The position numbers were made by a program, and so were the translations under genes. Below, in pieces: positions 54,658 to 63,779 of a stretch of DNA of 64,000 bases. Within the stretch, counting starts at the first letter, position 1, and every line of letters starts with the position of its first letter. Source of the DNA: Bacillus thuringiensis. Lineage in GTDB: Bacteria; Bacillota; Bacilli; Bacillales; Bacillaceae_G. The DNA lies in NCBI RefSeq assembly GCF_014932895.1, contig NZ_JACYOF010000002.1:310001-374000 (forward strand), given 5' to 3'. The notes beneath the pieces were generated by a model. It was not told the origin of the DNA, ran no database searches, and saw nothing but the letters and a program-made list of their open reading frames with translations.

Positions 54658-55953
54658 ATGAATAAAGATATGTCAAAAGACGCACAAGTCCCTTCTCAAA
54701 GTACAACTGTTCAATCAGCACATTTAGCGTTAAGTGGACAAACGAAAGGCTTAAAAAGACTATTACCATTCTTAGGGCCTGCTTTCATCGCCTCAGTCGC
54801 TTACATTGATCCCGGGAATTTTGCAACGAATATTGCTGCCGGGTCACAATATGGTTATTTATTACTTTGGGTAATTCTCGCTTCTAATTTAATGGCTGTA
54901 TTAATTCAAACTTTATCAGCTAAATTAGGGATCGCTACTGGGAGAAATCTTCCTGAGATAGCTCGTGAAAACTTCCCGAAACCTGTTTCCATCGGTTTAT
55001 GGATTCAAGGAGAACTCGTTATTATGGCGACTGATTTAGCTGAATTTATTGGAGCAGCACTCGGATTGTACTTATTATTTGGAATTCCAATGTTACCAGC
55101 CGCTTTAATTACAGCAGCTGGATCGTTTATTATTCTTGAATTTCAACGCAGAGGCTTTCGTCCATTAGAAGCTATCATAACAGGGATGATTTTTATCGTT
55201 GTTATCGCTTTTGGTGTCCAAGTTTTTTATGCAAAACCGGAATTAAGCCCTCTTCTTTCAGGACTATTTATTCCAAAATTCCAAGGCGTGGATAGCATAC
55301 TTTTAGCAGCTGGAATTTTAGGTGCGACAGTTATGCCACACGCAATATATTTACATTCCGCCTTAACACAGCGCCGCGTAGTTGGAACAAATGATGAACA
55401 AAAGAAAAAGATTTTCCGTTTCGAATTCATTGATATCATTATTGCAATGGTTATCGCGGGAGCTATTAATGCAAGTATGCTAATTGTTGCTGCTGCACTA
55501 TTCTTTAAAAATGGTCTACACGTTGAAGATTTAGATGTTGCATTTAATCAATTTAGTCATTTAGTCGGTCCTACATCCGCTGCTTTATTTGGAATCGGAC
55601 TCTTATCAGCCGGATTATCTAGTTCTTCGGTCGGTACAATGTCAGGTGATATTATTATGCAAGGGTTCATTCGCATGCATATTCCGTTATACTTACGCCG
55701 ATTTATTACAATGATTCCACCTCTAGTTATAATTGCTTTAGGTGTAAATCCAACTTACGCTCTCGTAATGAGCCAAGTTGTATTATCGTTCGGTATCGCC
55801 TTTGCACTAGTACCACTTATTATGTTTACAAGTAATAAAAAGATTATGGGTGCACTCGTTAACCATCGCATTACAACATTCATCGCGTGGATAATCGCTG
55901 CACTCGTTATCGTTTTAAATATTTTCTTACTGTATCAAACATTTGTAGGTTAA
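54658..55953 (+). CDS. mntH: Manganese transporter MntH (Nramp)
   Basis: This 431-aa proton-coupled importer of Mn2+ (and Fe2+) has eleven helices. The Nramp metal-site motifs are present: DPGNFATN in helix 1 and MPHAIYLHSAL in helix 6. A hydrophilic N-terminus of about 35 residues (KDAQVPSQSTTVQ) precedes the first helix. The start follows CAAAGGGG, and a strong terminator follows. Regulation by MntR is suggested by the box about 110 bp upstream. Confidence 0.94.
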   Translation: MNKDMSKDAQVPSQSTTVQSAHLALSGQTKGLKRLLPFLGPAFIASVAYIDPGNFATNIAAGSQYGYLLLWVILASNLMAVLIQTLSAKLGIATGRNLPEIARENFPKPVSIGLWIQGELVIMATDLAEFIGAALGLYLLFGIPMLPAALITAAGSFIILEFQRRGFRPLEAIITGMIFIVVIAFGVQVFYAKPELSPLLSGLFIPKFQGVDSILLAAGILGATVMPHAIYLHSALTQRRVVGTNDEQKKKIFRFEFIDIIIAMVIAGAINASMLIVAAALFFKNGLHVEDLDVAFNQFSHLVGPTSAALFGIGLLSAGLSSSSVGTMSGDIIMQGFIRMHIPLYLRRFITMIPPLVIIALGVNPTYALVMSQVVLSFGIAFALVPLIMFTSNKKIMGALVNHRITTFIAWIIAALVIVLNIFLLYQTFVG

Positions 55954-55955
55954 TG

Positions 55956-55995
55956 AAAAAGGGTATTCCAATTTCAATTTGGAATACCCTTTTTC
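55956..55995 (+). terminator. Terminator of mntH
   Basis: AAAAAGGGTATTCCAA / TTGGAATACCCTTTTT hairpin just after the stop. Confidence 0.9.
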
Positions 55996-56121
55996 AATTC
56001 ATTATTGGTATTAACCCTATAAACTCTTTTTAAGAAACCTTACGCCTTGAATAATCTTTATTTTCAGATTAAATTATATTATAACAACACATTCTAGTTT
56101 CAGAAGAAATGGAGTGAAAGC

Positions 56122-56652
56122 ATGTTTCCTATATTAAAAACTGACCGACTCATTTTGCGAGAACTTACCGAAGAAGATGCACCGGGTATACTACAATGCT
56201 TTTCTAATACCGATGTATTACGCTATTATGGCCAAAAACCATTACAGAATGTTGATCAAGTAAAACAAATCATTCATAATTTTAAGTTGAGTTACGATGC
56301 AAGAAACGGTATAAAATGGGGAATCAAATTAAAAGATAAGAAAGAACTCATTGGAACAATTGGTTTTCACGATTGGTCTTCTGAGCATAAACGAGCAAAC
56401 ATAAGTTATGCCTTTCTCCCTGAATACTGGGGAAAAGGATATGCCACCGAAGCAATTTCTGAAGTTATATCCTACGGTTTCCATACACTTCACTTAAAAC
56501 GTATTGGTGCAATTGTCTTTCTTGAAAATGAAGCTTCAAATAAAGTGTTATTAAAATTAGGTTTTGAAAAAGAAGGAGTTCTAAAAAATTATATGTATCA
56601 AGATGATATTCCCTATGATACGAATTTTTATTCTTTATTAAAATCGGTTTAA
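56122..56652 (+). CDS. GNAT acetyltransferase, RimJ/RimL type
   Basis: This 176-aa protein begins FPILKTDRLILRELTEED, the RimJ/RimL start. It has the acetyl-CoA loop motif (YWGKGYATEAI, about residues 104-114) and the closing NEASNKVLLKLGFEKEG. Such enzymes acetylate N-terminal amines of ribosomal proteins or small molecules, and the substrate is unknown. The start follows ATGGAGTG. Single gene ending in a bidirectional terminator. Confidence 0.88.
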   Translation: MFPILKTDRLILRELTEEDAPGILQCFSNTDVLRYYGQKPLQNVDQVKQIIHNFKLSYDARNGIKWGIKLKDKKELIGTIGFHDWSSEHKRANISYAFLPEYWGKGYATEAISEVISYGFHTLHLKRIGAIVFLENEASNKVLLKLGFEKEGVLKNYMYQDDIPYDTNFYSLLKSV

Positions 56653-56666
56653 TAGAACTCATATGT

Positions 56667-56706
56667 AAAAAAGAAACCTCACTCTCAAAAGTAAGGTTTC
56701 TTTTTT
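56667..56706. terminator. Bidirectional terminator
   Basis: AAAAAAGAAACCTCAC / GTAAGGTTTCTTTTTT hairpin between the GNAT gene and the convergent oppA-like gene. Confidence 0.85.
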
Positions 56707-56719
56707 ATAATAAATACCT

Positions 56720-58348
56720 CTATTTATCTTCAATATAAGCATTCTTATAAGTATACACGCCACCAAATTGATGCTTTTCAATTCCTTTTACATAATCCTT
56801 TTGTACATAAGCTGAACCCATATGATAAAGCGGTGCCACAGCAGCGTCTTCTAATAAAACTTGCTCAGCCTCTCGCAACGCTTCCCATCGTTTCTTCGGA
56901 TCAAGTACAAAATCATTTTTCGCTTTCTTTATTAAATCATCATAACGAGAATTGGAGTAACTCATTTTATTGTTTGGATTACCCGTCGTAAATGGCTCTA
57001 AATAACTAATTGGATCTTTATAGTCAGGTCCCCAATTTGACATAGATATATCGTAATCGCCTGTTTGTTCTAATTGTAATTTTTGCTTAAATGGCTGCTG
57101 TTTAATTTGTAACGTTAATCCATGCAAATTCTTTTCTAAGTCACCTTTTATATATTCTGTCATACGCTTTGCGTTATCTTGTTCAAACGTTAAAAACTCG
57201 AGTTTCACTTGTTCTACTCCAAGTTCTTTTTTCGCTTCTTCCCAAAGCCTTTTCGCATTTTGCAAATCATATGAAGAAAGATCTCCGTTTTCTTTTCTAA
57301 AATCTTTTCCAGTTTCTTCATTTATGTGACCAGCTGGTACAAGTCCACTTGCAAGTTTTGCCCCGTTATTTAAAAAGTGAGCGACGAAATCATCTTTATT
57401 TAATGCTAATGAGATAGATTGACGTACTTTCTTATTTGCTAACGCATTATTTTTTTCGTTAAAACGTAGCATAGCGATTACAGGATCACTTGACATATGT
57501 AATTCCTTATTCCCTTTATACTTGTCTACAACTTGAGAATTAATAGGTACTCGATCCAAATCACCAGCCTCATATAAATTTACAGCCGTCATTGTATCCT
57601 TTACGATATGAAAGTTTATTTCGTCTAATTTCACTTTCTTTTGATCCCAATAGGTAGCATTCTTCTTTAATTGGAACTCTTGTTCATGTTTCCATTTTTC
57701 TAATACAAATGGGCCGTTATATATGAGATTACTAGGTTCCAAGCCATATTTGTTTCCTTGTTCTTTCAAAAATGATTCATGCTGTGGCAAGAATATAGGT
57801 AACGCTAACAACTGTAAAAAATACGGAATTGGCTGCTCTAATTCAACTTCTAATTTATAATCATTTATTACTTTAACCCCAAGTTCATCAAGTGGCATTG
57901 TTCCCTTATTTATTTCTTTCGCATTTTTCACATGAAAGAGCATGAATGCATATTGAGATGCCGTTTGTGGGTTAACTGCACGTTTCCATGCAAACATAAA
58001 ATCATTTGCTGTTACACTGTCTCCATTTGACCACTTTGCATCTTTACGCAAATCAAATGTATATTTTTTACCATCTTCACTTCTTTTAAACGATTTTGCT
58101 ACTGCTGGAATAGGATGATCCTGATTATCTAACACATACAACCCTTCAAATATGTTTTGCATAACGTGTGCTGACGTACCATCCATCGCTTTTGCAGTAT
58201 CAAGTGAAGGAATTTCTTCTGACACTGTTACATTTAACACTTGTTTTTGAGCCTCTGTATCACTTTGATTCGCTTTATTATTACAAGCTGTTAATAATAA
58301 AGATGTAACAAGTGCCATTACCATTAAATGGCTCTTTTTTCGTTTCAT
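56720..58348 (-). CDS. Oligopeptide ABC transporter substrate-binding lipoprotein (OppA-like)
   Basis: This 542-aa lipoprotein has lipobox LLLTAC at residues 17-22 and an SBP_bac_5 domain with GTSAHVMQNIFEGLY, FDLRKDAKWSNGDSVTANDF (the family signature) and a C-terminal DVAVAPL-type ending (EDAAVAPLYHMGS). It binds short peptides outside the cell for an Opp permease. No permease or ATPase genes are adjacent, so it is one of the orphan OppA paralogs common in the B. cereus group. The start follows AAGGAG. Confidence 0.9.
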   Translation of the reverse strand: MKRKKSHLMVMALVTSLLLTACNNKANQSDTEAQKQVLNVTVSEEIPSLDTAKAMDGTSAHVMQNIFEGLYVLDNQDHPIPAVAKSFKRSEDGKKYTFDLRKDAKWSNGDSVTANDFMFAWKRAVNPQTASQYAFMLFHVKNAKEINKGTMPLDELGVKVINDYKLEVELEQPIPYFLQLLALPIFLPQHESFLKEQGNKYGLEPSNLIYNGPFVLEKWKHEQEFQLKKNATYWDQKKVKLDEINFHIVKDTMTAVNLYEAGDLDRVPINSQVVDKYKGNKELHMSSDPVIAMLRFNEKNNALANKKVRQSISLALNKDDFVAHFLNNGAKLASGLVPAGHINEETGKDFRKENGDLSSYDLQNAKRLWEEAKKELGVEQVKLEFLTFEQDNAKRMTEYIKGDLEKNLHGLTLQIKQQPFKQKLQLEQTGDYDISMSNWGPDYKDPISYLEPFTTGNPNNKMSYSNSRYDDLIKKAKNDFVLDPKKRWEALREAEQVLLEDAAVAPLYHMGSAYVQKDYVKGIEKHQFGGVYTYKNAYIEDK

Positions 58349-58449
58349 GAATTGTTCTCCTTAAATATAAAATATTATAAACGTTATATATTATAACAGA
58401 AATATTAACAGAAAGATGCGACATTATATTGAATATTTATTCGTTAAAG

Positions 58450-58484
58450 AAAAAAGCTACCCTTTAATAAAGGACAGCTTTTTC
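58450..58484 (-). terminator. Terminator of mtaD
   Basis: AAAAAGCTACCCTTTA / TAAAGGACAGCTTTTT hairpin after the mtaD stop. Confidence 0.75.
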
Positions 58485-58501
58485 ACCCAACATGTAAACA
58501 C

Positions 58502-59809
58502 CTATCTTTGTAAACCTCGTTTATAACGACTCGCTTCAAATATAATACGCTCTTCATCTAATGTTTTACATTCACCATTCCAAACAACGTGTTTACCGTT
58601 AATAATTACATCACTTATATCTTTTCCACTAGCTGCATATACAAGGTGTGATAACACTTCATCAGCTGGTTGTAAATGCGGTTTATTAGACGGATCAATC
58701 GTAATAAAATCGGCACACTTTCCAACCTCAATTGATCCAGTTTGTTTCATACCAATTACTTCCGCAGCTCCTTTTGTAGCAAGAGAAAGAGTTGTTTCAA
58801 CTGGTACTGCTGTTGCATCCTGATGAATACCTTTTTGTAATAAAGTTGCAATGCGCATTTCTTCAAACATATCTAAATTATTATTAGACGCAACACTATC
58901 TGTTGCAATTCCTACTTTAATCCCTGCTTCTAGCATCGCTTTTACATTTGCTATACCAGACCCTAGTTTTAAATTACTATTCGGATTATGAGCCACTCGA
59001 ACATCATGTTCTGCTAAGAATACACGCTCATTGTCATTTAATACTACACCGTGTGCAATAACTGTTGGTCGTTTAAACAATCCGCAACTTGCTGCATATT
59101 CTACTGGACGTTTCCCATACTGTGCTTCAATATCACGCACTTCACGCTCTGTTTCAGAAAGATGAATATGAACCATCGTTTGATTTTCTACTGCAATACG
59201 CGCGCACTCTTCTAACAATTCTGTGGAACATGTATATGGACTATGTGGTGCAACCATCGTAGTTAACATACCACTTTCCTTATAATAACGCTTCACATAT
59301 TTCTCAGCTTCTTCAATCGCTTTCTTTTCATCTTCTTTCGTTCCGAAGCTAAATAAAGTTCTTGAAACAGCAGCTCGCATTCCACTATTCGATACCGTTT
59401 CCATAATTGCATCTTGATCTACTCCAATTGGATTAAACATATCAGAGAATGTTGTCGTACCACTTTTCACCATTTCAAGTAATCCTAATTCCGTACTAGC
59501 GACCGCAAGCTCTGGAGTAAACTGACTTTCAAGTGGCCAAATTCTCGTCTCAAGCCACGGCTGTAATAACATATCATCGCCAATACCTCTCAAAAGACTC
59601 ATAACAACATGTGTATGTGTATTTACAAGCCCTGGTAAAACCCACTTTCCTTTCATGTCAATTACTTCATCCACTTCAAAATCGTTGGCGAATTCTCCGC
59701 TATTAACATCTATAATTTGATCATTTTCTACAATGATATATCCATTTTCTATCACTTCATTTTGTTCATCCATCGTTATAATTGTAGCGTTTACATAAGT
59801 TGTTTTCAA
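58502..59809 (-). CDS. mtaD: 5-methylthioadenosine/S-adenosylhomocysteine deaminase
   Basis: This 435-aa amidohydrolase deaminates methylthioadenosine and S-adenosylhomocysteine. The metal and catalytic motifs are LVNTHTHVVMSLLRG, VHIHLSETEREV, VIAHGVVLND and IATDSVASNNNLD. The start is TTG at 59809, set by AAAGGGG eight bases away and by the standard length. An upstream in-frame TTG adds six residues that overlap the ribosome site. Monocistronic. Confidence 0.9.
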   Translation of the reverse strand: MKTTYVNATIITMDEQNEVIENGYIIVENDQIIDVNSGEFANDFEVDEVIDMKGKWVLPGLVNTHTHVVMSLLRGIGDDMLLQPWLETRIWPLESQFTPELAVASTELGLLEMVKSGTTTFSDMFNPIGVDQDAIMETVSNSGMRAAVSRTLFSFGTKEDEKKAIEEAEKYVKRYYKESGMLTTMVAPHSPYTCSTELLEECARIAVENQTMVHIHLSETEREVRDIEAQYGKRPVEYAASCGLFKRPTVIAHGVVLNDNERVFLAEHDVRVAHNPNSNLKLGSGIANVKAMLEAGIKVGIATDSVASNNNLDMFEEMRIATLLQKGIHQDATAVPVETTLSLATKGAAEVIGMKQTGSIEVGKCADFITIDPSNKPHLQPADEVLSHLVYAASGKDISDVIINGKHVVWNGECKTLDEERIIFEASRYKRGLQR

Positions 59810-59943
59810 AAGTAGTTCCCCTTTCAACTCTATGAAGTTCCCTTTAATAAGTTACCACCATTATAGTAACTTATTAAAGATTAAGAGTCAAAAGATAATT
59901 TTAATTCTTTCGTTACCTTTTCCTTCAAAATGCTATATTGTTT

Positions 59944-60102
59944 TTTATCCCGCTATTTGTGGGCAGTAAGACCCCTACCTCAAAATTCAGCGAAAGCAAA
60001 GAAGTTAGGTGGGGGATCAACTGCCCGTAAAAGCCCGATTGGTGCGGGCTGATAATCAGTGGGAGATGAACAAACCCCCCACTGATTAAAGTTTCACTTT
60101 AT
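59944..60102 (+). repeat. bcr1 repeat element, full length
   Basis: A 159-bp unit bounded by TTTAT, with TCCCGCTATTTGTGGGCAG, AGCCCGATTGGTGCGGGCT and CACTGATTAAAGTTTCAC. Opposite orientation to the copies at 726 and 50207. Its right end lies in the 3' end of the next gene and supplies its stop codon. Confidence 0.87.
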
Positions 60103-60394
60103 TTGTATCCGCAAATGCTTCTTCTCGATTTGATTCCACATCAATATAGTTCAATTCTTCATTAAATTGTGTCTTTGTAAAATCATGCCTCTGTTCATCT
60201 ATATGTTTATAAAAGTGCCACACTTCTCCTACTTTCGTCTTTTTAATCTCTCCCCCGCATAATTCTTGAACAATAAGGGCCGTTACGCTACATTGTCCCT
60301 TTGCTGGATTTTCAATTGTCCACTTTGAACTGGGTTTAATCGACCACGATTTTATTAAAGCCTCGTATATTTGTTTTTCCTTCACATTATCCAT
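60086..60394 (-). pseudogene. YunG-like protein, C-terminus replaced by bcr1
   Basis: This 102-aa frame has the YunG-type features (SWSIKPSSKWTIENPAKGQC, then TALIVQELCGGEIKKTKV, GEVWHFYKHI, and NYIDVESNREEAFADTN). The true sequence ends at ADTN. The final residues KVKL and the stop come from the bcr1 repeat (59944-60102). Relatives continue further after this point, so the protein has probably lost its last 10-20 residues. The Cys and His residues of the core are kept, so some function may remain. The start follows GGGGAAG. Confidence 0.7.
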
Positions 60395-60421
60395 TCTTAG
60401 CTTCCCCTGACATTGGTAGTT

Positions 60422-60865
60422 TTACACATCATATCGTAAAAGAGGTAAAAGACGATTTTTAAAAACCGTTGATGGTGTCTCCCCGATCAGCTTTGCTCCC
60501 ATTTTTAAGTAATACCCTTTTGCATTCGGATCACTATCAATCGTAAAACTTTTTAAGCCTAGTTCTTTTGCTTGCCCTATTACAAACTTCCAAAGTATTT
60601 TCCCGTAGCCTTTCCCTTTAAAATGAGGATGAATGTATAGGAAATCGAGAGCATTATCATTACGTAAAAATGAGAAAAATCCAATCCTCGTATTATCATT
60701 TTCGAAAACATATACAAAATTATTTTTTATGTACTCTTCTGTAATTGTTAAATCTTCCTTACAAGCTAAAATAAATTCTTCACTATAATCCCAAGTTGCT
60801 TTTGAATGTAGGGCGAGTTCACTTAATTCATTTGCTTCACTTAATAATGCTTCTCTCATCTTCAT
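60422..60865 (-). CDS. GNAT family N-acetyltransferase
   Basis: This 147-aa protein has the GNAT core. The acetyl-CoA loop reads HFKGKGYGKILWKFVIGQA (about residues 81-99), followed by DSDPNAKGYYLKMGAKLIGE, the classic final strand-helix. The substrate is unknown. The start follows GTGAGGAG, with a second ATG two codons in. It lies 27 bp upstream of the YunG-like gene and may be co-transcribed with it. Confidence 0.88.
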   Translation of the reverse strand: MKMREALLSEANELSELALHSKATWDYSEEFILACKEDLTITEEYIKNNFVYVFENDNTRIGFFSFLRNDNALDFLYIHPHFKGKGYGKILWKFVIGQAKELGLKSFTIDSDPNAKGYYLKMGAKLIGETPSTVFKNRLLPLLRYDV

Positions 60866-61047
60866 GATTCTTTCTCCTCACCTTCGATATGTAAACTACT
60901 AAAATGATTCGGAAATTAATTCAAAAAACCTTTTATTTTCATAGACTAGAGGTAAAAATATAGAGATGATTTTTATAAATTCCTATATAAAGTTGCAACG
61001 GTTCATCGTAATATGGGTAAGTACGTTTTTTAACAATTTATTTAAAG
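60866..61047. other. Intergenic region upstream of the GNAT gene
   Basis: No gene or recognised site beyond the terminator of the next gene. Confidence 0.4.
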
Positions 61048-61086
61048 AAAAAGAACGCCATTTCTGAAAATTGGCGTTCTTTTTTA
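61048..61086. terminator. Terminator near the CoA-transferase gene
   Basis: AAAAAGAACGCCAATT-type stem (AAGAACGCCA / TGGCGTTCTT) with A5 and T6 tracts. It is about 90 bp past the CoA-transferase stop on the minus strand. Confidence 0.8.
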
Positions 61087-61177
61087 AATTCAACCCTATA
61101 AGACACTTTATATTTATAACATGTTGTAGTGAACTTCAAACTCCATCATTCGTTTTACTCTTTCTTATGCTACACAC

Positions 61178-62692
61178 CTATACAGTTTCTACTACAGCTT
61201 CAAGCATTGTTCCATTTTTAGCATAATTCGTATGCCAAGAAAAAGCTTTTTCTAAAATATGAGGAGTTTGTCCACCCCTTGTTTGTGCTTCTTCGTAATA
61301 AGCTCGTAGCTGGTCACGATACATTGGATGTGCGCAATTCTCAATAATCAGTTCCACTCTTTCTCTTGGTGCCAGTCCTCTTAGGTCAGCATACCCCTGT
61401 TCAGTGACGATAACATCTACATCGTGTTCAGTATGGTCTACATGAGAGACGAAAGGAACGATACTTGAAATGTTACCACCTTTCGCGATGGATTTAGTAA
61501 CAAAGATAGCTAGGCGTGCATTTCTCGCAAAATCACCAGAACCACCAATACCGTTCATCATTTTTGTACCTAAAACGTGAGTAGAGTTGACATTTCCGTA
61601 TATATCTAATTCTAAAGCAGTATTAATCGAGATTAGACCAAGGCGGCGAATGATTTCAGGATGATTGGAAATCTCTTGCGGGCGCATCATTAATTTGTCA
61701 CGATATTTTTCAAAGTTGGAAAATACTTGTTGCATTTTCTCTTCAGAAAGCGTGATGGAGCAGCAGGAAGCAAAATGTACTTTCCCAGCATCCATAAGAT
61801 CAAAGACCGCATCCTGTAAAACCTCGGAATACACTTCTAAATCTTCAAATTCCGAATCTAACATTCCATGCAGGACTGCATTGGCCACTGAACCAATTCC
61901 CGATTGTAACGGTGCTAAACTATTTGTTAATCGGCCTACTTTTACTTCTTTTCGAAGGAACTCTATTAAATGCTGTGCCATAATAACAGTTTCTTCATCT
62001 GGAGGAACAATTGTCGATGGTGAATCCAGTTGGTTCGTAAACACAATCCCCTTCACTTTTTCAACATCAATCGGAATACCAATCGTTCCAATTCGATCAT
62101 CCGTTTTCACGAGTGGAATTGGAAGCCTTTCCCCTTGTTTACCTGGTTCATATAAATCATGTAGCCCCTCTAGTTGTGTAGATTGAGCCATATTCATTTC
62201 AATAATAATAGACTTAGCATTTAGGGAAAATGCTAAGGAATTTCCAATTGAAGTGGTTGGAATAATCATTCCGTCCTCAGTAATCGCAACCGCTTCCAAA
62301 ATAGCGAAATCTACATCCATAACGTCAGCGCGGAGTAACTCTGCTGTATGAGACAAGTGCTGATCCACAAATAAAAAGTCTCCGTTATTAATCCCTTTTC
62401 GCATAGTCGCATCGGCTTGGAAAGGTAATCTTTTCCCTAAAATTCCTGCTTCAGCAAATAATTTATCTACATCCGAACCTAAGGAAGCTCCAGTATAAAC
62501 ATTTACTTTAAAAGATTTATCATTCTTAACTTGGTTGACTAGCGCAAATGGGACTGCTTTCACATCCCCTGCACGTGTAAACCCACTTAAACCTAAAGTC
62601 ATTCCACTTTGAATCCATGAAGCTGCTTCTTCCGGTGTAACTATCCGATCTTTCAGACGTTGATCCCTGATTCTATCCAAATTATTCTCCAT
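61178..62692 (-). CDS. Acetyl-CoA hydrolase/transferase family (succinyl-CoA:acetate CoA-transferase type)
   Basis: This 504-aa protein has the two-domain CoA-transferase fold. The C-terminal motif GIGGSGDFARNARLAIFVTK (about 394-413) binds CoA, and the catalytic Glu region is in FDLMDAGKVHFASCCS-type sequence around 285-310. It moves CoA between acetate and an acyl-CoA such as succinyl- or propionyl-CoA, for acetate overflow or use. The start follows AGGAGAGGG. The next gene upstream is a LytTR regulator on the same strand, which may control it. Confidence 0.88.
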   Translation of the reverse strand: MENNLDRIRDQRLKDRIVTPEEAASWIQSGMTLGLSGFTRAGDVKAVPFALVNQVKNDKSFKVNVYTGASLGSDVDKLFAEAGILGKRLPFQADATMRKGINNGDFLFVDQHLSHTAELLRADVMDVDFAILEAVAITEDGMIIPTTSIGNSLAFSLNAKSIIIEMNMAQSTQLEGLHDLYEPGKQGERLPIPLVKTDDRIGTIGIPIDVEKVKGIVFTNQLDSPSTIVPPDEETVIMAQHLIEFLRKEVKVGRLTNSLAPLQSGIGSVANAVLHGMLDSEFEDLEVYSEVLQDAVFDLMDAGKVHFASCCSITLSEEKMQQVFSNFEKYRDKLMMRPQEISNHPEIIRRLGLISINTALELDIYGNVNSTHVLGTKMMNGIGGSGDFARNARLAIFVTKSIAKGGNISSIVPFVSHVDHTEHDVDVIVTEQGYADLRGLAPRERVELIIENCAHPMYRDQLRAYYEEAQTRGGQTPHILEKAFSWHTNYAKNGTMLEAVVETV

Positions 62693-62819
62693 ATGTAATC
62701 CCTCTCCTAATAAATATTCATAATTATTTTACACATTAACACTATCAAAATAGGGATTTTAGTATACAATGCCGAAAATTCAGATAAAACAGCGAATCTA
62801 GGTTCTAAAGCAGAAAAAT

Positions 62820-63464
62820 CTAGAATCCTAAAAGTTTGCGAAAATAACTGGCGTATGATTGACTAACTGGTACCCTCTCCCCATTATCCATCGAAAGTAA
62901 AAAAGTAGAATGGGTATCAGGATAAATCGCTTTAATATGATTAACATTTACAATAAATGAACGATGACATCTAATAAATGAATCCTTCGGAAGCAAGTAT
63001 TCGAACTCTTGTAGAGAGTATTTATGTGTTCCTGATAACTCTTCTGAATTCACATACGTCTTTTTATCTTTCGCCTCTAAATACATGACCTTTGAAAAAG
63101 GAACCGGAATCCAGCCGTCTGTTGTTTTTAATGTAACGACTGACTTTCCATCCGTTAAAGCTGGATAAATTGCCGTCACGCAGCCTTCGAGCTTTCCATT
63201 ATTTGAAAATGGTACGGCCATTCCATGATAAGGAATACCAAAAACATCCCGATTAATAAACTCAGAAGCTTTTTGCTTCGTCACCATTGCTTTATGGGCA
63301 ATTGTTCCTTCCTTTATAGGATCCCCGACACTAATCTTTAAATCAATTCGTTTACTTGGCCGATAGTAAATATATTCTTTCGTATTCGAAACGGCAATTG
63401 AAATTTCATCTGAAAATAATTCACCAACAACATCAAGTAGTAAGCCTAATGTTTTATCTTCCAT
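62820..63464 (-). CDS. LytTR family transcriptional regulator with N-terminal sensor domain
   Basis: This 214-aa protein has an N-terminal PAS/GAF-like sensor part (residues 1-100, with SVGDPIKEGTIAHKAMV and GIPYHGMAVPFSNNG) and a C-terminal LytTR DNA-binding domain (KVMYLEAKDKKTYV, then DSFIRCHRSFIVNVNHIKAI). There is no receiver domain, so it senses a ligand directly rather than through phosphorylation. It lies 127 bp upstream of the CoA-transferase on the same strand, which suggests control of acetate or acyl-CoA metabolism. This domain order resembles RcoM-type sensors, but a heme ligand is not evident. The start follows GAGGTG. Confidence 0.8.
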   Translation of the reverse strand: MEDKTLGLLLDVVGELFSDEISIAVSNTKEYIYYRPSKRIDLKISVGDPIKEGTIAHKAMVTKQKASEFINRDVFGIPYHGMAVPFSNNGKLEGCVTAIYPALTDGKSVVTLKTTDGWIPVPFSKVMYLEAKDKKTYVNSEELSGTHKYSLQEFEYLLPKDSFIRCHRSFIVNVNHIKAIYPDTHSTFLLSMDNGERVPVSQSYASYFRKLLGF

Positions 63465-63635
63465 ACTATTAACACCTCATTCACTATTATACTACTATTA
63501 TTAACATGCATCTGTTGCTTTATAAAAAGTTTGATTAGAAATTATTCTTAACATCTTGCAACTGCAACCTTCTGCGCTATGTCCCATTTCACATTTTTTA
63601 AATCAAAACTTTTAACGTATTATCCGAAAGAAGTC

Positions 63636-63711
63636 TCTTTCCTCAAGCGTGTGAAAGACGATAATCCAACGGTAGGAGGGAAATGAATTTCGGCTTTGTG
63701 TAGCCCCCAAA
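63636..63711 (+). other. Possible relic of an IS200/IS605-type right end
   Basis: GGTAGGAGGGAAATGAATTT and the hairpin GGCT TTGTGT AGCC followed by CCCCC look like sequences seen past tnpB genes. No tnpB frame is present. This is a weak call from recall of such ends. It lies in the gap upstream of the LytTR gene. Confidence 0.3.
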
Positions 63712-63747
63712 ATTGGTTTTCCTATTTTATTGCTCCGTTTCCCCAAA

Positions 63748-63777
63748 AAACCTCACTTCAAAAAAAGTGAGGTTTCT
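63748..63777 (-). terminator. Terminator of the alpha/beta hydrolase gene
   Basis: AAACCTCACTT / AAGTGAGGTTT hairpin with a T-rich end, just past the hydrolase stop. Confidence 0.85.
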
Positions 63778-63779
63778 TC

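Noticed and set aside
62700-62819. Sigma-54 promoter before the CoA-transferase gene
   Set aside because: No GG...GC pair with the required -24/-12 spacing was found.
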